NCBI GenBank assembly: GCA_900550035.1
Contig: URQS01000042.1
Coordinates: 1 to 28,127, forward strand
Length of the DNA: 28,127 nt
Origin: an uncultured Prevotella sp.
Lineage (GTDB): Bacteria; Bacteroidota; Bacteroidia; Bacteroidales; Bacteroidaceae
Direction of reading: 5' to 3'
Below are positions 16,096 to 24,534 of the stretch, in pieces. Under the pieces are notes generated by a model. That model did no database searches, had not been told where the DNA came from, and worked only from the letters and a program-made list of their open reading frames with translations. The position numbers and the translations under genes are program-made. Numbering within the stretch: position 1 is the first letter of the stretch; each line of letters begins with the position of its first letter.

Positions 16096-16797
16096 ATGCT
16101 GTTAGATATACAGACGTTTTTGGCAAACGACAGGTTTGTTCTTTCATGGTTTAACGGTAGCAACTCCGTCTTTCTCGACGGATGGATGTCTGCCCTTACG
16201 TCAGGCTTCACATGGGTGGCGCTGTATGCGTCGCTGTTCTATCTTGTGGTCAAGAACAATGAGACCATGAGACAGATAGCGCTTGTCGTGGGTTGCGCTT
16301 TGGCTTGTGTGGCATTTGCCGACATTATGGCGGATGTTATTGTAAAGCCCCTTGTAGAGCGTTGGCGACCAAGCAACGACCCCATATTCAAGTATGATGT
16401 GGCGGTGGTGGATGGCTATCGTGGTTCGTCTTATGGATTTTTCTCGGCTCATGCTGCCAATACATTCTCCTTAGCACTGTTTTTCTGTATGGTTGTAAGG
16501 AGTCGTGTATTGAGCGTGGCTCTTGTACTTTGGTCACTTGTCAACTGCTATACCCGTATGTATCTTGGCCTTCATTATCCTTCGGATATTGTTTGCGGTC
16601 TTCTTTGGGGCAGTGTATGTGCTATAGGGGTCTACTACTTTTATTTGCGAGTGAGCCGCCGAATGTTTGGTGAGGATAATTATGTATCGACACAGTACAC
16701 TTCAACGGGCTATAGACTCTGTGATGTCGACATTGTTGTTCTTGTGCTTGTTTCGACAGTGCTTATTACGTTATTTAGGGCTTTGTTTATTTATTAA
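16096..16797 (+). CDS. PAP2-family membrane phosphatase
   Basis: The 233-residue integral membrane protein carries the three PAP2 motifs: Lys84 and Arg91-Pro92 (KPLVERWRP), SAH at 117-119 with catalytic His119, and Arg154, His160 and Asp164 (RMYLGLHYPSD). Several hydrophobic helices surround them. The family dephosphorylates phospholipids, undecaprenyl pyrophosphate or lipid A. The sequence cannot distinguish these, though undecaprenyl pyrophosphate phosphatase or a lipid phosphatase is most likely. It starts 42 bp after the batD-batE stop, so it may be co-transcribed with the bat operon, and queA follows by 55 bp. The second motif is SAH where many members have SGH. Confidence 0.85.
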   Translation: MLLDIQTFLANDRFVLSWFNGSNSVFLDGWMSALTSGFTWVALYASLFYLVVKNNETMRQIALVVGCALACVAFADIMADVIVKPLVERWRPSNDPIFKYDVAVVDGYRGSSYGFFSAHAANTFSLALFFCMVVRSRVLSVALVLWSLVNCYTRMYLGLHYPSDIVCGLLWGSVCAIGVYYFYLRVSRRMFGEDNYVSTQYTSTGYRLCDVDIVVLVLVSTVLITLFRALFIY

Positions 16798-16852
16798 GAC
16801 CACATTATTATAAACATATTATTGAAATATCAGAAAGATAAAAAAACAGAAA

Positions 16853-18082
16853 ATGGAAACAAAACATATACATATTAAGGACTACAATTATTCTCTTCCC
16901 GACGAGCGTATAGCCAAGTTCCCACTTGCTCAACGAGACCACAGCAAGTTGCTTCTTTATAAACATGGTGAGGTGTCGGAAGATGTCTTCTATAATATTC
17001 CAAATCATTTGCCGGAGGGTGCTCTTATGGTGTTCAACAACACCAAGGTAATCCAGGCACGTCTGCACTTCCGTAAGTCTACGGGTGCACTCATCGAGGT
17101 GTTTCTGCTCGAACCTTATGCACCTGCCGACTATGAGCAGATGTTTCAGACTACCGGTTCGTGTTCTTGGCTTTGCATGATAGGCAACTTGAAGAAATGG
17201 AAGGGTGAGACATTGCGTCGTACTTTTGATGTAAAGGGTCGTGAGGTGACACTCAATGCCGAGCGACGTGAAGATGTAGGCAAGAGCTATCGTGTAGATT
17301 TCACATGGGATGATAATACTGTGTCCTTTGCCGAATTGCTCGACTCTGTAGGCGAGTTACCAATTCCTCCTTATCTTAATCGTGAGACTCAAGAGAGTGA
17401 CAAGACTACATATCAGACTGTTTACTCGAAAATCAAGGGCTCCGTGGCTGCTCCTACGGCTGGTCTGCACTTCACTTCAGATGTGCTCGCATCGCTCGAT
17501 GCTTATGGCATCGACCGTGAGGAGGTGACTCTACACGTTGGAGCTGGAACATTCAAACCCGTAAAGTCAGAGGAAATACAGGATCACGAGATGCATACCG
17601 AGTACATATGCGTGCATCGTCAGAGTCTCGAAAAACTCATTAAGCATAATGCATGTGCCATTGCCGTTGGCACTACGAGTGTTCGCACGCTTGAAAGTCT
17701 TTACTATATGGGTGTTAAGCTTGAGAAGAATCTTGACCTCTCTGAAGATGAATTGCACGTATGTCAGTGGGAGCCTTATGAAGGTGAAACCTTCGAAATG
17801 GCAGCTAATGTTACGCCTCTTAAGGCCATACAGAACATTCTTGCTTATCTCGACCGCCACTCGCTTAATTCACTCCATTCAAGTACGCAGATAATCATTG
17901 CCCCAGGCTATGAATATAAAATAGTAAATATGCTCGTTACTAATTTCCACCAACCACAGTCTACACTTCTGTTGCTTGTTAGTGCATTCCTGCATGGCGA
18001 TTGGCACAAGATATACGATTATGCTTTGGCGCACGACTTCCGATTCTTGAGCTACGGAGACAGTTCATTGCTCATACCTTAA
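16853..18082 (+). CDS. queA: S-adenosylmethionine:tRNA ribosyltransferase-isomerase (long QueA form)
   Basis: QueA transfers and rearranges the ribose of S-adenosylmethionine onto preQ1 in tRNA, giving epoxyqueuosine at the wobble position. The 409-residue protein has the expected blocks: LPDERIAKFP at the start, VFNNTKVIQARL, AAPTAGLHF, VTLHVGAGTFKPV, DHEMHTEY, AIAVGTTSVRTLES, YEYKIVNMLVTNFH and FLSYGDSSLLIP at the end. It is about 50 residues longer than Escherichia coli QueA (356). The extra length lies between TTSVRTLES and the APGYEYK block (about 285-345). Long forms like this occur in Bacteroidetes, sometimes next to a standard-length paralogue. A separate substrate cannot be excluded. 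Confidence 0.88.
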   Translation: METKHIHIKDYNYSLPDERIAKFPLAQRDHSKLLLYKHGEVSEDVFYNIPNHLPEGALMVFNNTKVIQARLHFRKSTGALIEVFLLEPYAPADYEQMFQTTGSCSWLCMIGNLKKWKGETLRRTFDVKGREVTLNAERREDVGKSYRVDFTWDDNTVSFAELLDSVGELPIPPYLNRETQESDKTTYQTVYSKIKGSVAAPTAGLHFTSDVLASLDAYGIDREEVTLHVGAGTFKPVKSEEIQDHEMHTEYICVHRQSLEKLIKHNACAIAVGTTSVRTLESLYYMGVKLEKNLDLSEDELHVCQWEPYEGETFEMAANVTPLKAIQNILAYLDRHSLNSLHSSTQIIIAPGYEYKIVNMLVTNFHQPQSTLLLLVSAFLHGDWHKIYDYALAHDFRFLSYGDSSLLIP

Positions 18083-18130
18083 TGTGTGAGTAGTTCATAT
18101 TTTATTTAATAAAGAAAACACGTTACAATT

Positions 18131-19330
18131 ATGAAAATAGGTGATAAAGTACAGTTCCTCAGCGAAATTGGCGGTGGAAAGATTGCTGGATTTCAAGGCA
18201 AGGACATAGCCTTGGTAGAGGACGAAGACGGATTTCAGATTCCAACTCCCATTTCCGACCTTGTTGTGACCGGTAGTGGCGAAGAATATTCTTCATCGCG
18301 TTCGGCAGTCAAGAAGGGTGGGGCAGAACATGCTTCCGAAACTGCCGACCCCGATACGTTCAATATGTCGGTAAAGGCTAAAATCAACGCTACAATTGAT
18401 GATGAATTTATAGAGGAGGAAGAATATGATGCTGCCGACCGTGAGATTACCTACCGTGCTAAGGTAGAGGAGCGCAAGGGAGGCAACGTACTTAACCTCT
18501 ATTATGCTTTTGTGCCAGAGGATGTCAAGAATTTCTCGAAATCAACATTCGCTTGCTATCTTGTCAACGACAGCAACTACTATGTACATTATCTCTATAT
18601 GAGTGTTGACGGCCATTCGTTCCACTTGCGCGGTGAAGGCGAACTTGAGCCCAATACAAAGCTCTATATTGAAAGCTTTGCACTCGACCAGCTCAACGAA
18701 ATCGACCGTGTACGATTCCAGCTTCTCTCGTTCAAGCGTGATAAGGATTTCGTAGCCAAACCGGTTTGCGATGTTCAGTTCCGTATTGACAAGGTGAAGT
18801 TCTACAAGTTGCATACATTCCAGTCAAACGATTTCTTCGAGACTCCTGCTCTGCTCTATCCCGTGGTGCAAAACGATGAGGTAGCACAGCTCAAACCTAT
18901 TGAGGCTGAAAAACTTATATATGTAGAGTCTGATGAGACTGAAACTAAGAGCAAGAAAGATGTTCAATCTAATGTTTCTTACAGCAAGTTGAAGGGACTT
19001 GAATCGCTCAATACTCCAAAGCACGCCAAGTCGAAAAAATCATCCAATGAGCCTCTTGTTGTCGACCTTCATGCTAACGAACTCCTTGAGACTACTGCTG
19101 GAATGGGTACATCTGACATATTGAACTATCAGCTCGACTACTTCCGTAGAACCCTTGAGGAGAACAAGCATAATAAAGGACTCCATATTGTGTTTATTCA
19201 TGGCAAGGGCGAAGGCGTGCTTCGTCATGCTATAATCAATGAGTTGCGCTATCGTTATAAGAATTATCCCTATCAGGACGCCTCTTTTCAGGAATATGGT
19301 TATGGGGCTACACAGGTAACAATCAGATAA
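18131..19330 (+). CDS. DUF2027 and Smr domain protein
   Basis: The protein has 399 residues. The N-terminal KIGDKVQFLSEIGGGKIAGF and the following small beta domain are typical of DUF2027 proteins of Bacteroidetes. A middle beta-rich domain (roughly 110-270) is followed by an acidic/Ser/Lys-rich linker. The C-terminal Smr domain (about 308-399) has VVDLHANELL and FIHGKGEGVLRHAI, the hallmark DLH and HGKG motifs. Smr domains in MutS2 relatives nick or bind nucleic acids. In this stand-alone setting the function is unknown, with possible roles in branched DNA or RNA quality control. It ends 7 bp before nadE, so the two are likely co-transcribed. Confidence 0.85.
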   Translation: MKIGDKVQFLSEIGGGKIAGFQGKDIALVEDEDGFQIPTPISDLVVTGSGEEYSSSRSAVKKGGAEHASETADPDTFNMSVKAKINATIDDEFIEEEEYDAADREITYRAKVEERKGGNVLNLYYAFVPEDVKNFSKSTFACYLVNDSNYYVHYLYMSVDGHSFHLRGEGELEPNTKLYIESFALDQLNEIDRVRFQLLSFKRDKDFVAKPVCDVQFRIDKVKFYKLHTFQSNDFFETPALLYPVVQNDEVAQLKPIEAEKLIYVESDETETKSKKDVQSNVSYSKLKGLESLNTPKHAKSKKSSNEPLVVDLHANELLETTAGMGTSDILNYQLDYFRRTLEENKHNKGLHIVFIHGKGEGVLRHAIINELRYRYKNYPYQDASFQEYGYGATQVTIR

Positions 19331-19337
19331 TAAAGAA

Positions 19338-21272
19338 ATGAAGTACGGTTACATCACAGTTGCGTCTGCCATTCCTTCGGTGAAGGTTGCTGATGCCGAT
19401 TACAATATAAAGCAAATAGAGAGTCTCACAGCTCAGGCTGAAGGTAAAGGGGCTGAGATTATCGTATTCCCTGAACTTTCAGTCACGGGCTACACTTGTC
19501 AAGACCTCTTTGCACAACAGACGCTTATTGAGCAAGCAGAAATGCAGATTCTGCAGTTGCTCGACTTCTCTCGCAAACTCGATATTATCTGCGTTGTGGG
19601 AGCGCCAGTGTGTATTGGTTCTGGGCTGTACAACTGCGCTGTAGTGTGCCAGCATGGTAATATCCTTGGTATTGTGCCCAAGCGTTATCTGCCTAATTAC
19701 GCTGAATTCTATGAAAAGCGTTGGTTTGCTTCTGTTGACGATATTGTACGTCCTACAGAAGTACGTTTTGCTGGCAACACTATTACCGTACAACCTGGTA
19801 TTCAGCTGTTCCAGACTTGCGACGGAGTGAAGTTTGGCATAGAACTGTGTGAGGACCTTTGGGCACCAGTTCCACCGTCAAACGACATTGCTCTCGCAGG
19901 AGCAGATATTATTCTCAATCTTTCTGCCAGCGATGACCTTATAGGCAAGAATGCCTATCTGCGTTCTCTTCTCTGCCAGCAGAGTGCTCGCTTGATATGT
20001 GGTTACGTATATAGCTCATGTGGATTTGGCGAGAGTACTCAGGATGTTGTCTATGGTGGCAATGCGTACATTTGCGAGAATGGAACTATGGTGGCAGAGT
20101 CGGAGCGTTTTGCTCTTGACGAACAACTCGTGATAAATCAGATTGATGTAGACAAGTTGCGCACCGAACGCCGTAAGAACACATCGTTCGTACAGGCAAG
20201 TGCCAATAATGATAATCCGGTGACTATCATCTCTACAGATGCCGTAGAGCCTTGCGACTTTTCTCTTATGCGTAGCGTCAATCATCATCCATTCATACCT
20301 ACAAGCAATGATATGTTTGCTTCTTGCGATGAGATTTTCTCTATTCAGGTATGTGGTCTTGCCAAACGCCTTGTACACACATGCTCCAAGCGTGTGGTAC
20401 TTGGCATAAGTGGTGGCTTGGACTCTACTCTTGCGCTGCTGGTATGCGTCAAGACATTCGACAAGCTTGGCTATGACCGTAAGGGAATAGTTGGCGTCAC
20501 TATGCCCGGCTTCGGCACTACCGACCGTACCTACAACAATGCCATCTCGCTCATGCAGAGCCTCGGCATCACAATACGCGAGATACCGATAGCCAAGAGC
20601 GTAACTCAACATTTCGAGGATATCGGCCACGACATAAATGTGCATGACGTGACATACGAGAATGGCCAGGCACGTGAGCGTACACAGATACTCATGGACC
20701 TCAGCAACAAGTTGGGCGGCTTAGTCATTGGTACGGGCGACCTTAGCGAACTTGCACTTGGTTGGGCAACATACAATGGCGACCACATGTCAATGTATGG
20801 AGTCAATGCCAGCATACCCAAGACCCTCATACGCTATCTTGTAGGCCATGTAGCCAATAATAGTATCGACGAACAGTCGCGTCTGACGTTGCTCGACATT
20901 ATCGATACTCCGATTTCGCCAGAACTTATCCCTGCCGACGAGGATGGCAACATCAGCCAGAAGACCGAGGATCTTGTAGGCCCATATGAGCTGCACGACT
21001 TCTTCCTCTATCATTTCCTGCGTTTCGGATTCCGTCCGTCCAAGCTCTTCATGCTTGCTCGTCATGCCTTCAGTGTAGAGACTTACGATGATGATGTAAT
21101 CAAGCATTGGTTGCGTACTTTCATTCGACGTTTCTTCCAGCAGCAGTTCAAGCGCTCCTGCCTGCCCGACGGTCCGAAGGTTGGTAGTGTTTCACTATCG
21201 CCACGCGGCGACTGGCGCATGCCCACCGATGCAGCATCCGCTCTGTGGCTTGCAGAATGTGATACACTTTAG
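19338..21272 (+). CDS. nadE: Glutamine-dependent NAD+ synthetase
   Basis: The 644-residue protein combines an N-terminal nitrilase-type glutaminase domain with a C-terminal synthetase domain. The nitrilase triad is visible as Glu46 (FPELSVTG), Lys115 (VPKRYLPNY) and Cys171 (GIELCEDLWAP). The ATP-binding P-loop of the synthetase is LGISGGLDST (355-364), followed by GTGDLSELALGW and NASIPKTL. It makes NAD+ from deamido-NAD, ATP and glutamine in the cytosol. Its length is normal for the two-domain bacterial form. It starts 7 bp after the DUF2027-Smr gene and is followed after 28 bp by the AraC-type regulator. Confidence 0.95.
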   Translation: MKYGYITVASAIPSVKVADADYNIKQIESLTAQAEGKGAEIIVFPELSVTGYTCQDLFAQQTLIEQAEMQILQLLDFSRKLDIICVVGAPVCIGSGLYNCAVVCQHGNILGIVPKRYLPNYAEFYEKRWFASVDDIVRPTEVRFAGNTITVQPGIQLFQTCDGVKFGIELCEDLWAPVPPSNDIALAGADIILNLSASDDLIGKNAYLRSLLCQQSARLICGYVYSSCGFGESTQDVVYGGNAYICENGTMVAESERFALDEQLVINQIDVDKLRTERRKNTSFVQASANNDNPVTIISTDAVEPCDFSLMRSVNHHPFIPTSNDMFASCDEIFSIQVCGLAKRLVHTCSKRVVLGISGGLDSTLALLVCVKTFDKLGYDRKGIVGVTMPGFGTTDRTYNNAISLMQSLGITIREIPIAKSVTQHFEDIGHDINVHDVTYENGQARERTQILMDLSNKLGGLVIGTGDLSELALGWATYNGDHMSMYGVNASIPKTLIRYLVGHVANNSIDEQSRLTLLDIIDTPISPELIPADEDGNISQKTEDLVGPYELHDFFLYHFLRFGFRPSKLFMLARHAFSVETYDDDVIKHWLRTFIRRFFQQQFKRSCLPDGPKVGSVSLSPRGDWRMPTDAASALWLAECDTL

Positions 21273-21300
21273 GTCGATAAATTCCACTAAATAACATTAA

Positions 21301-21699
21301 ATGGAACAGACAGCCAAAGCAAAGAAGGCTCCCGTGTATCTGACCAAAATCTCGCGCGAAACATTCGACAAACTGAAGGAGCAGATCTTACACGTGCTTG
21401 TCGTAGAGAAACGCTATCGCGAAAGTGGTTTCTCAGCCCATCAGTTAGCTGAGATGCTGCATACCAATACGCGCTATGTTTCTATCGTGCTCAGCGTGCG
21501 CTATCATGCCAACTTTGCGCAGTTTATAAACAAGCTGCGCATTGAAGAGGCAATGGCTTTGTTGCAAGACCAACGTTATGCCAATCTACGCATTGAGGAG
21601 ATTTCTGATATGGTTGGGTTTGCCAATCGTCAGTCGTTCTATAGAGCTTTCTGCCAGATTGTTGGCAAGACTCCTCGACAGTATCAGGAGCAACTGTAA
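21301..21699 (+). CDS. Minimal AraC-type DNA-binding protein
   Basis: The 132-residue protein consists essentially of an AraC/XylS DNA-binding domain with two helix-turn-helix motifs. The first lies around FSAHQLAEMLHTNTRYVSIVL (about 45-64) and the second around IEEISDMVGFANRQSFYRAF (about 98-118), followed by GKTPRQYQEQ. A short N-terminal helix (about 1-35) replaces the usual sensor domain. Without a sensing domain it may act alone, be controlled by abundance, or pair with another protein. It sits 28 bp after nadE, and the intergenic element at 21705-21901 lies between it and the peptidase gene. Confidence 0.85.
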   Translation: MEQTAKAKKAPVYLTKISRETFDKLKEQILHVLVVEKRYRESGFSAHQLAEMLHTNTRYVSIVLSVRYHANFAQFINKLRIEEAMALLQDQRYANLRIEEISDMVGFANRQSFYRAFCQIVGKTPRQYQEQL

Positions 21700-21704
21700 T
21701 AAAT

Positions 21705-21901
21705 ATCATTAACTGAACTTTAGCAAGTTCAGAGAATTCAGAAGTTAAAGAAGTTAGCGCTCCCTACGGTCGCTAGAAATTTTTGCTAAGGCAAGCTGCA
21801 AAGCCGAGCGATAGCCATTATTCTTTTTGCTGAATATTCAGCTATAAGGCATACGGCTTTAAATTCTATAACTTCTGAACTTGCGAAAGTTCGATCATTA
21901 A
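21705..21901. mobile_element. MITE-like element with inverted terminal repeats and 8-bp direct repeats
   Basis: The direct repeat ATCATTAA occurs at 21705-21712 and 21894-21901. Inside it are imperfect terminal inverted repeats at 21715-21747 and 21869-21892. They match at 23 of 24 positions if one 9-nt insertion in the left arm is allowed. Nested inverted repeats lie inside: TAGCG/CGCTA (21755-21775), AAAGCCG/CGGCTTT (21800-21860) and the palindrome GCTGAATATTCAGC (21829-21842). No open reading frame is present. If the element and one direct repeat are removed, the gap between the flanking genes shrinks to about 18 bp, in line with the neighbouring spacings. This fits a non-autonomous insertion with a target-site duplication. 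A structured RNA gene or regulatory leader is the alternative. I do not recognise a named family. Confidence 0.6.
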
Positions 21902-21906
21902 TTACA

Positions 21907-23853
21907 ATGACAGAACAATTCAACTATACCGACGAGCGTTTTGCCGACATACAGATGCTCCGCTATCGTCTCGACGGATTTGAGAGTCTGACGCTTCGTC
22001 AGAAACTATATATTTATTATCTCGCTAAGGCTACACTGTGCGGTCGTGATATTACGACCGACCAGTTTGGCCGATATAATCTACGCATACGCTTCTTGCT
22101 TGAGGCTGTCTATAAGGGCTACTCTGGCAATCGTCAGACGGACGAGTTTTGTGCCGTTGTCGATTATTTGAAGCGTGTGTGGTTTGCCAATGGCATCTAT
22201 CATCACTATGGATGCGAGAAGTTCATACCCGATTTCAGCGAAGAATACTTTCGCGGCATCGTCATGGCAACCATTCCCGACAGCGCATGGGGCAGCAACG
22301 AATTGAACGAATTGTGCCCCATAATGTTCAATACTGCTATCATGCCAAAGCGCGTCAATCAGCGTGCTGGCGATGACCTTGTAAAGACCTCGGCTTGCAA
22401 TTTTTATGACAATGTAAGTCAGAAAGAGGTGGAGAACTATTATGCACAAATGCGCAATGCCGACCCAGATAAAGCTACTCCCATTTCTTATGGTCTGAAT
22501 TCTACGTTACGTCGTACAGACAACGGTTCTATCGTAGAGGAAGTATGGCGTGAAGGTGGCTTGTATGGCAGTGTGATTAAACAGATTATTTACTGGCTTA
22601 CAAAGGCTTCTGCTGTGGCTGAAAATGAGCAACAGGTTGAAATTATAAGTCTTCTTATAGAATATTACCGCACTGGCGACCTCCATGTTTTCGACAAGTA
22701 TTCTATAGAATGGTTGAAGGAGCATGATGGACGTATCGACTTTATCAATGGTTTCATTGAGGTATATGGCGACCCGCTTGGACTAAAAGGTTCGTGGGAG
22801 GGTATTGTACACTATAAAGATCCGGTAGCAACGAAGCGCACACTTACTCTTTCTGGCAATGCACAGTGGTTTGAAGACCACTCTCCGGTTGACCCTCGAT
22901 TCCGTAAACCAAAGGTTGTTGGCGTTACGGCCAATGTGGTTTGTGCTGCAATGCTTGGTGGCGATGAGTATCCGTCAACGGCTATTGGCATCAATTTGCC
23001 CAATGCTGATTGGATACGTGCTCAATATGGTTCCAGGAGTATCACTATAGGCAATCTGACACATGCTTACAATCAGGCGTCACGAGGCAATGGCTTTATT
23101 GAGGAATTTGCAATCAACGACGAGTCTACTCGCTCTCTCATTAGTCTCTATGGAGATTTATGCGACGATTTGCATACCGACCTCCACGAGTGTCTCGGTC
23201 ATGGTTCTGGACAGTTATTACCTGGTGTCTCTGCCGACGCTCTTGGCTCATATGGCTCAACAATAGAGGAGGCACGTGCCGACCTCTTCGGATTATACTA
23301 CATCGCTGACCCGAAACTTGTGCAACTTGGGCTTACCCCCAATGTCGAAGCCTATCGTTCTCAGTATTATACATACATGATGAACGGTCTGCTTACTCAG
23401 CTCACACGCATCAAGCCTGGCCACCAGATTGAGGAGGCTCACATGCGCAATCGAGCCCTCATCGCACGATGGGTGCTCAGTCATTACCCCAATGCAGTAC
23501 AGCTTGTGCTGCAGGAAGGCAAGACCCGTGTGCAGATTTCCGACTATGAGCACCTACGCGAAGCCTTCGCTGCCCTACTAGGCGAGATACAGCGCATAAA
23601 GAGCGAGGGCGACTATGAGGCTGCCAAGACTCTTGTCGAGGAATACGCCATAGATGTCGATGCCGACTTGCACACAGAGTTGCTCGAACGCTATCGTTCT
23701 CTCGGCATTGCACCATACAAGGGTTTTATCAACCCACGTATGACGCTAATCACTGACACTGACGGAACTCCCACAGATGTCGTTGTTGACTACAGCGAGA
23801 AGTACGATGAACAGATGATGCGCTACTCGCGCGAGTATACCTCAAACTCATGA
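21907..23853 (+). CDS. Dipeptidyl peptidase III (family M49 metallopeptidase)
   Basis: The 648-residue protein has the M49 zinc site: HECLGH at 427-432, with the second zinc-binding element EEARAD at 454-459. The family releases dipeptides from the N-terminus of short peptides, and the third zinc ligand is usually the glutamate of the second motif. GNLTHAYNQASRGNGFIEEF (about 379-398) and the whole-length layout match bacterial dipeptidyl peptidase III. No signal peptide is seen, so it is probably cytosolic and works in peptide catabolism. It begins 5 bp after the right direct repeat of the MITE-like element, so that element may supply or disrupt its leader. Confidence 0.9.
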   Translation: MTEQFNYTDERFADIQMLRYRLDGFESLTLRQKLYIYYLAKATLCGRDITTDQFGRYNLRIRFLLEAVYKGYSGNRQTDEFCAVVDYLKRVWFANGIYHHYGCEKFIPDFSEEYFRGIVMATIPDSAWGSNELNELCPIMFNTAIMPKRVNQRAGDDLVKTSACNFYDNVSQKEVENYYAQMRNADPDKATPISYGLNSTLRRTDNGSIVEEVWREGGLYGSVIKQIIYWLTKASAVAENEQQVEIISLLIEYYRTGDLHVFDKYSIEWLKEHDGRIDFINGFIEVYGDPLGLKGSWEGIVHYKDPVATKRTLTLSGNAQWFEDHSPVDPRFRKPKVVGVTANVVCAAMLGGDEYPSTAIGINLPNADWIRAQYGSRSITIGNLTHAYNQASRGNGFIEEFAINDESTRSLISLYGDLCDDLHTDLHECLGHGSGQLLPGVSADALGSYGSTIEEARADLFGLYYIADPKLVQLGLTPNVEAYRSQYYTYMMNGLLTQLTRIKPGHQIEEAHMRNRALIARWVLSHYPNAVQLVLQEGKTRVQISDYEHLREAFAALLGEIQRIKSEGDYEAAKTLVEEYAIDVDADLHTELLERYRSLGIAPYKGFINPRMTLITDTDGTPTDVVVDYSEKYDEQMMRYSREYTSNS

Positions 23854-23869
23854 ATGAACAATATATTTT

Positions 23870-24490
23870 ATGGAAACATCCGAACAGGTAAAACAGATAA
23901 AACGTTCGTTTAGATTGTTTATGAACGGAGTCACTGCTGCCTCGATGCGCAGCAAGGGACTTAACTATAAGATAAATTGGGGCGTTCAATTGCCCGATTT
24001 AAAACGTATGGCGACTCAGTATGGACACAATGCAGAATTGGCTTCTGCATTGTGGGCTGAGAGTGGGGTGAGAGAGTGCCGGTTGTTGGCTACGCTGATA
24101 ATGCCTGCAGACCAAATGTCTGCCGATGAAGCTATTGATTGGGCAACGTCTGCCGATATAACATCCGAGATAATGGAGATGGCTGTGTTCAATCTGTTCC
24201 AGCATCTTCCGTATGCCGATAGTCTTGCACACACCATGCTTAATAACGACAATATGATAATCCGTGCCGGAGCCTACCATCTTGTGTGTAGGTTGCTCAA
24301 ACGTGGCTATTCCGTCAGTGCTGCTACTATAGAAAAACTTCTTGACGTGGCTCGTATCGACACTCAGACTACCGACCGACAATTGCTTCGTGCACTCGTA
24401 TTGTGTTTGCAATATATGGCGTCTACAGACCATATTCAGGCCAAAACAGCTGCCACAGTACTGAATGACGCTGGATTTGACGCTTTTTAG
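23870..24490 (+). CDS. AlkD-like DNA alkylation repair protein
   Basis: The 206-residue protein is made mainly of helical HEAT-like repeats. INWGVQLPDLKRMATQYG (35-52) and LWAESGVRECRLLATLIM (61-78) are typical of the DNA alkylation repair (AlkD/AlkC-like) family. Family members remove alkylated bases such as 3-methyladenine and 7-methylguanine. Many Bacteroidetes homologues are uncharacterised, so activity here is unproven. It lies 16 bp downstream of the peptidase gene, which suggests co-transcription without an obvious functional link. The next gene, a Fur-like regulator, has its own predicted promoter. Confidence 0.75.
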   Translation: METSEQVKQIKRSFRLFMNGVTAASMRSKGLNYKINWGVQLPDLKRMATQYGHNAELASALWAESGVRECRLLATLIMPADQMSADEAIDWATSADITSEIMEMAVFNLFQHLPYADSLAHTMLNNDNMIIRAGAYHLVCRLLKRGYSVSAATIEKLLDVARIDTQTTDRQLLRALVLCLQYMASTDHIQAKTAATVLNDAGFDAF

Positions 24491-24499
24491 CATATCTTC

Positions 24500-24530
24500 T
24501 TGGTTGAATTGCCAAAAAAACGTAACTTTG
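24500..24530 (+). promoter_or_regulatory. Predicted Bacteroidetes promoter for the Fur-like gene and purA
   Basis: TTG (24500-24502) is followed after 20 nt by TAACTTTG (24523-24530), a good match to the Bacteroidetes -33/-7 pattern. The predicted transcript would begin near 24536, which coincides with the annotated ATG at 24535 or the next ATG at 24538. This suggests a leaderless or nearly leaderless mRNA. Confidence 0.55.
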
Positions 24531-24534
24531 CAAC

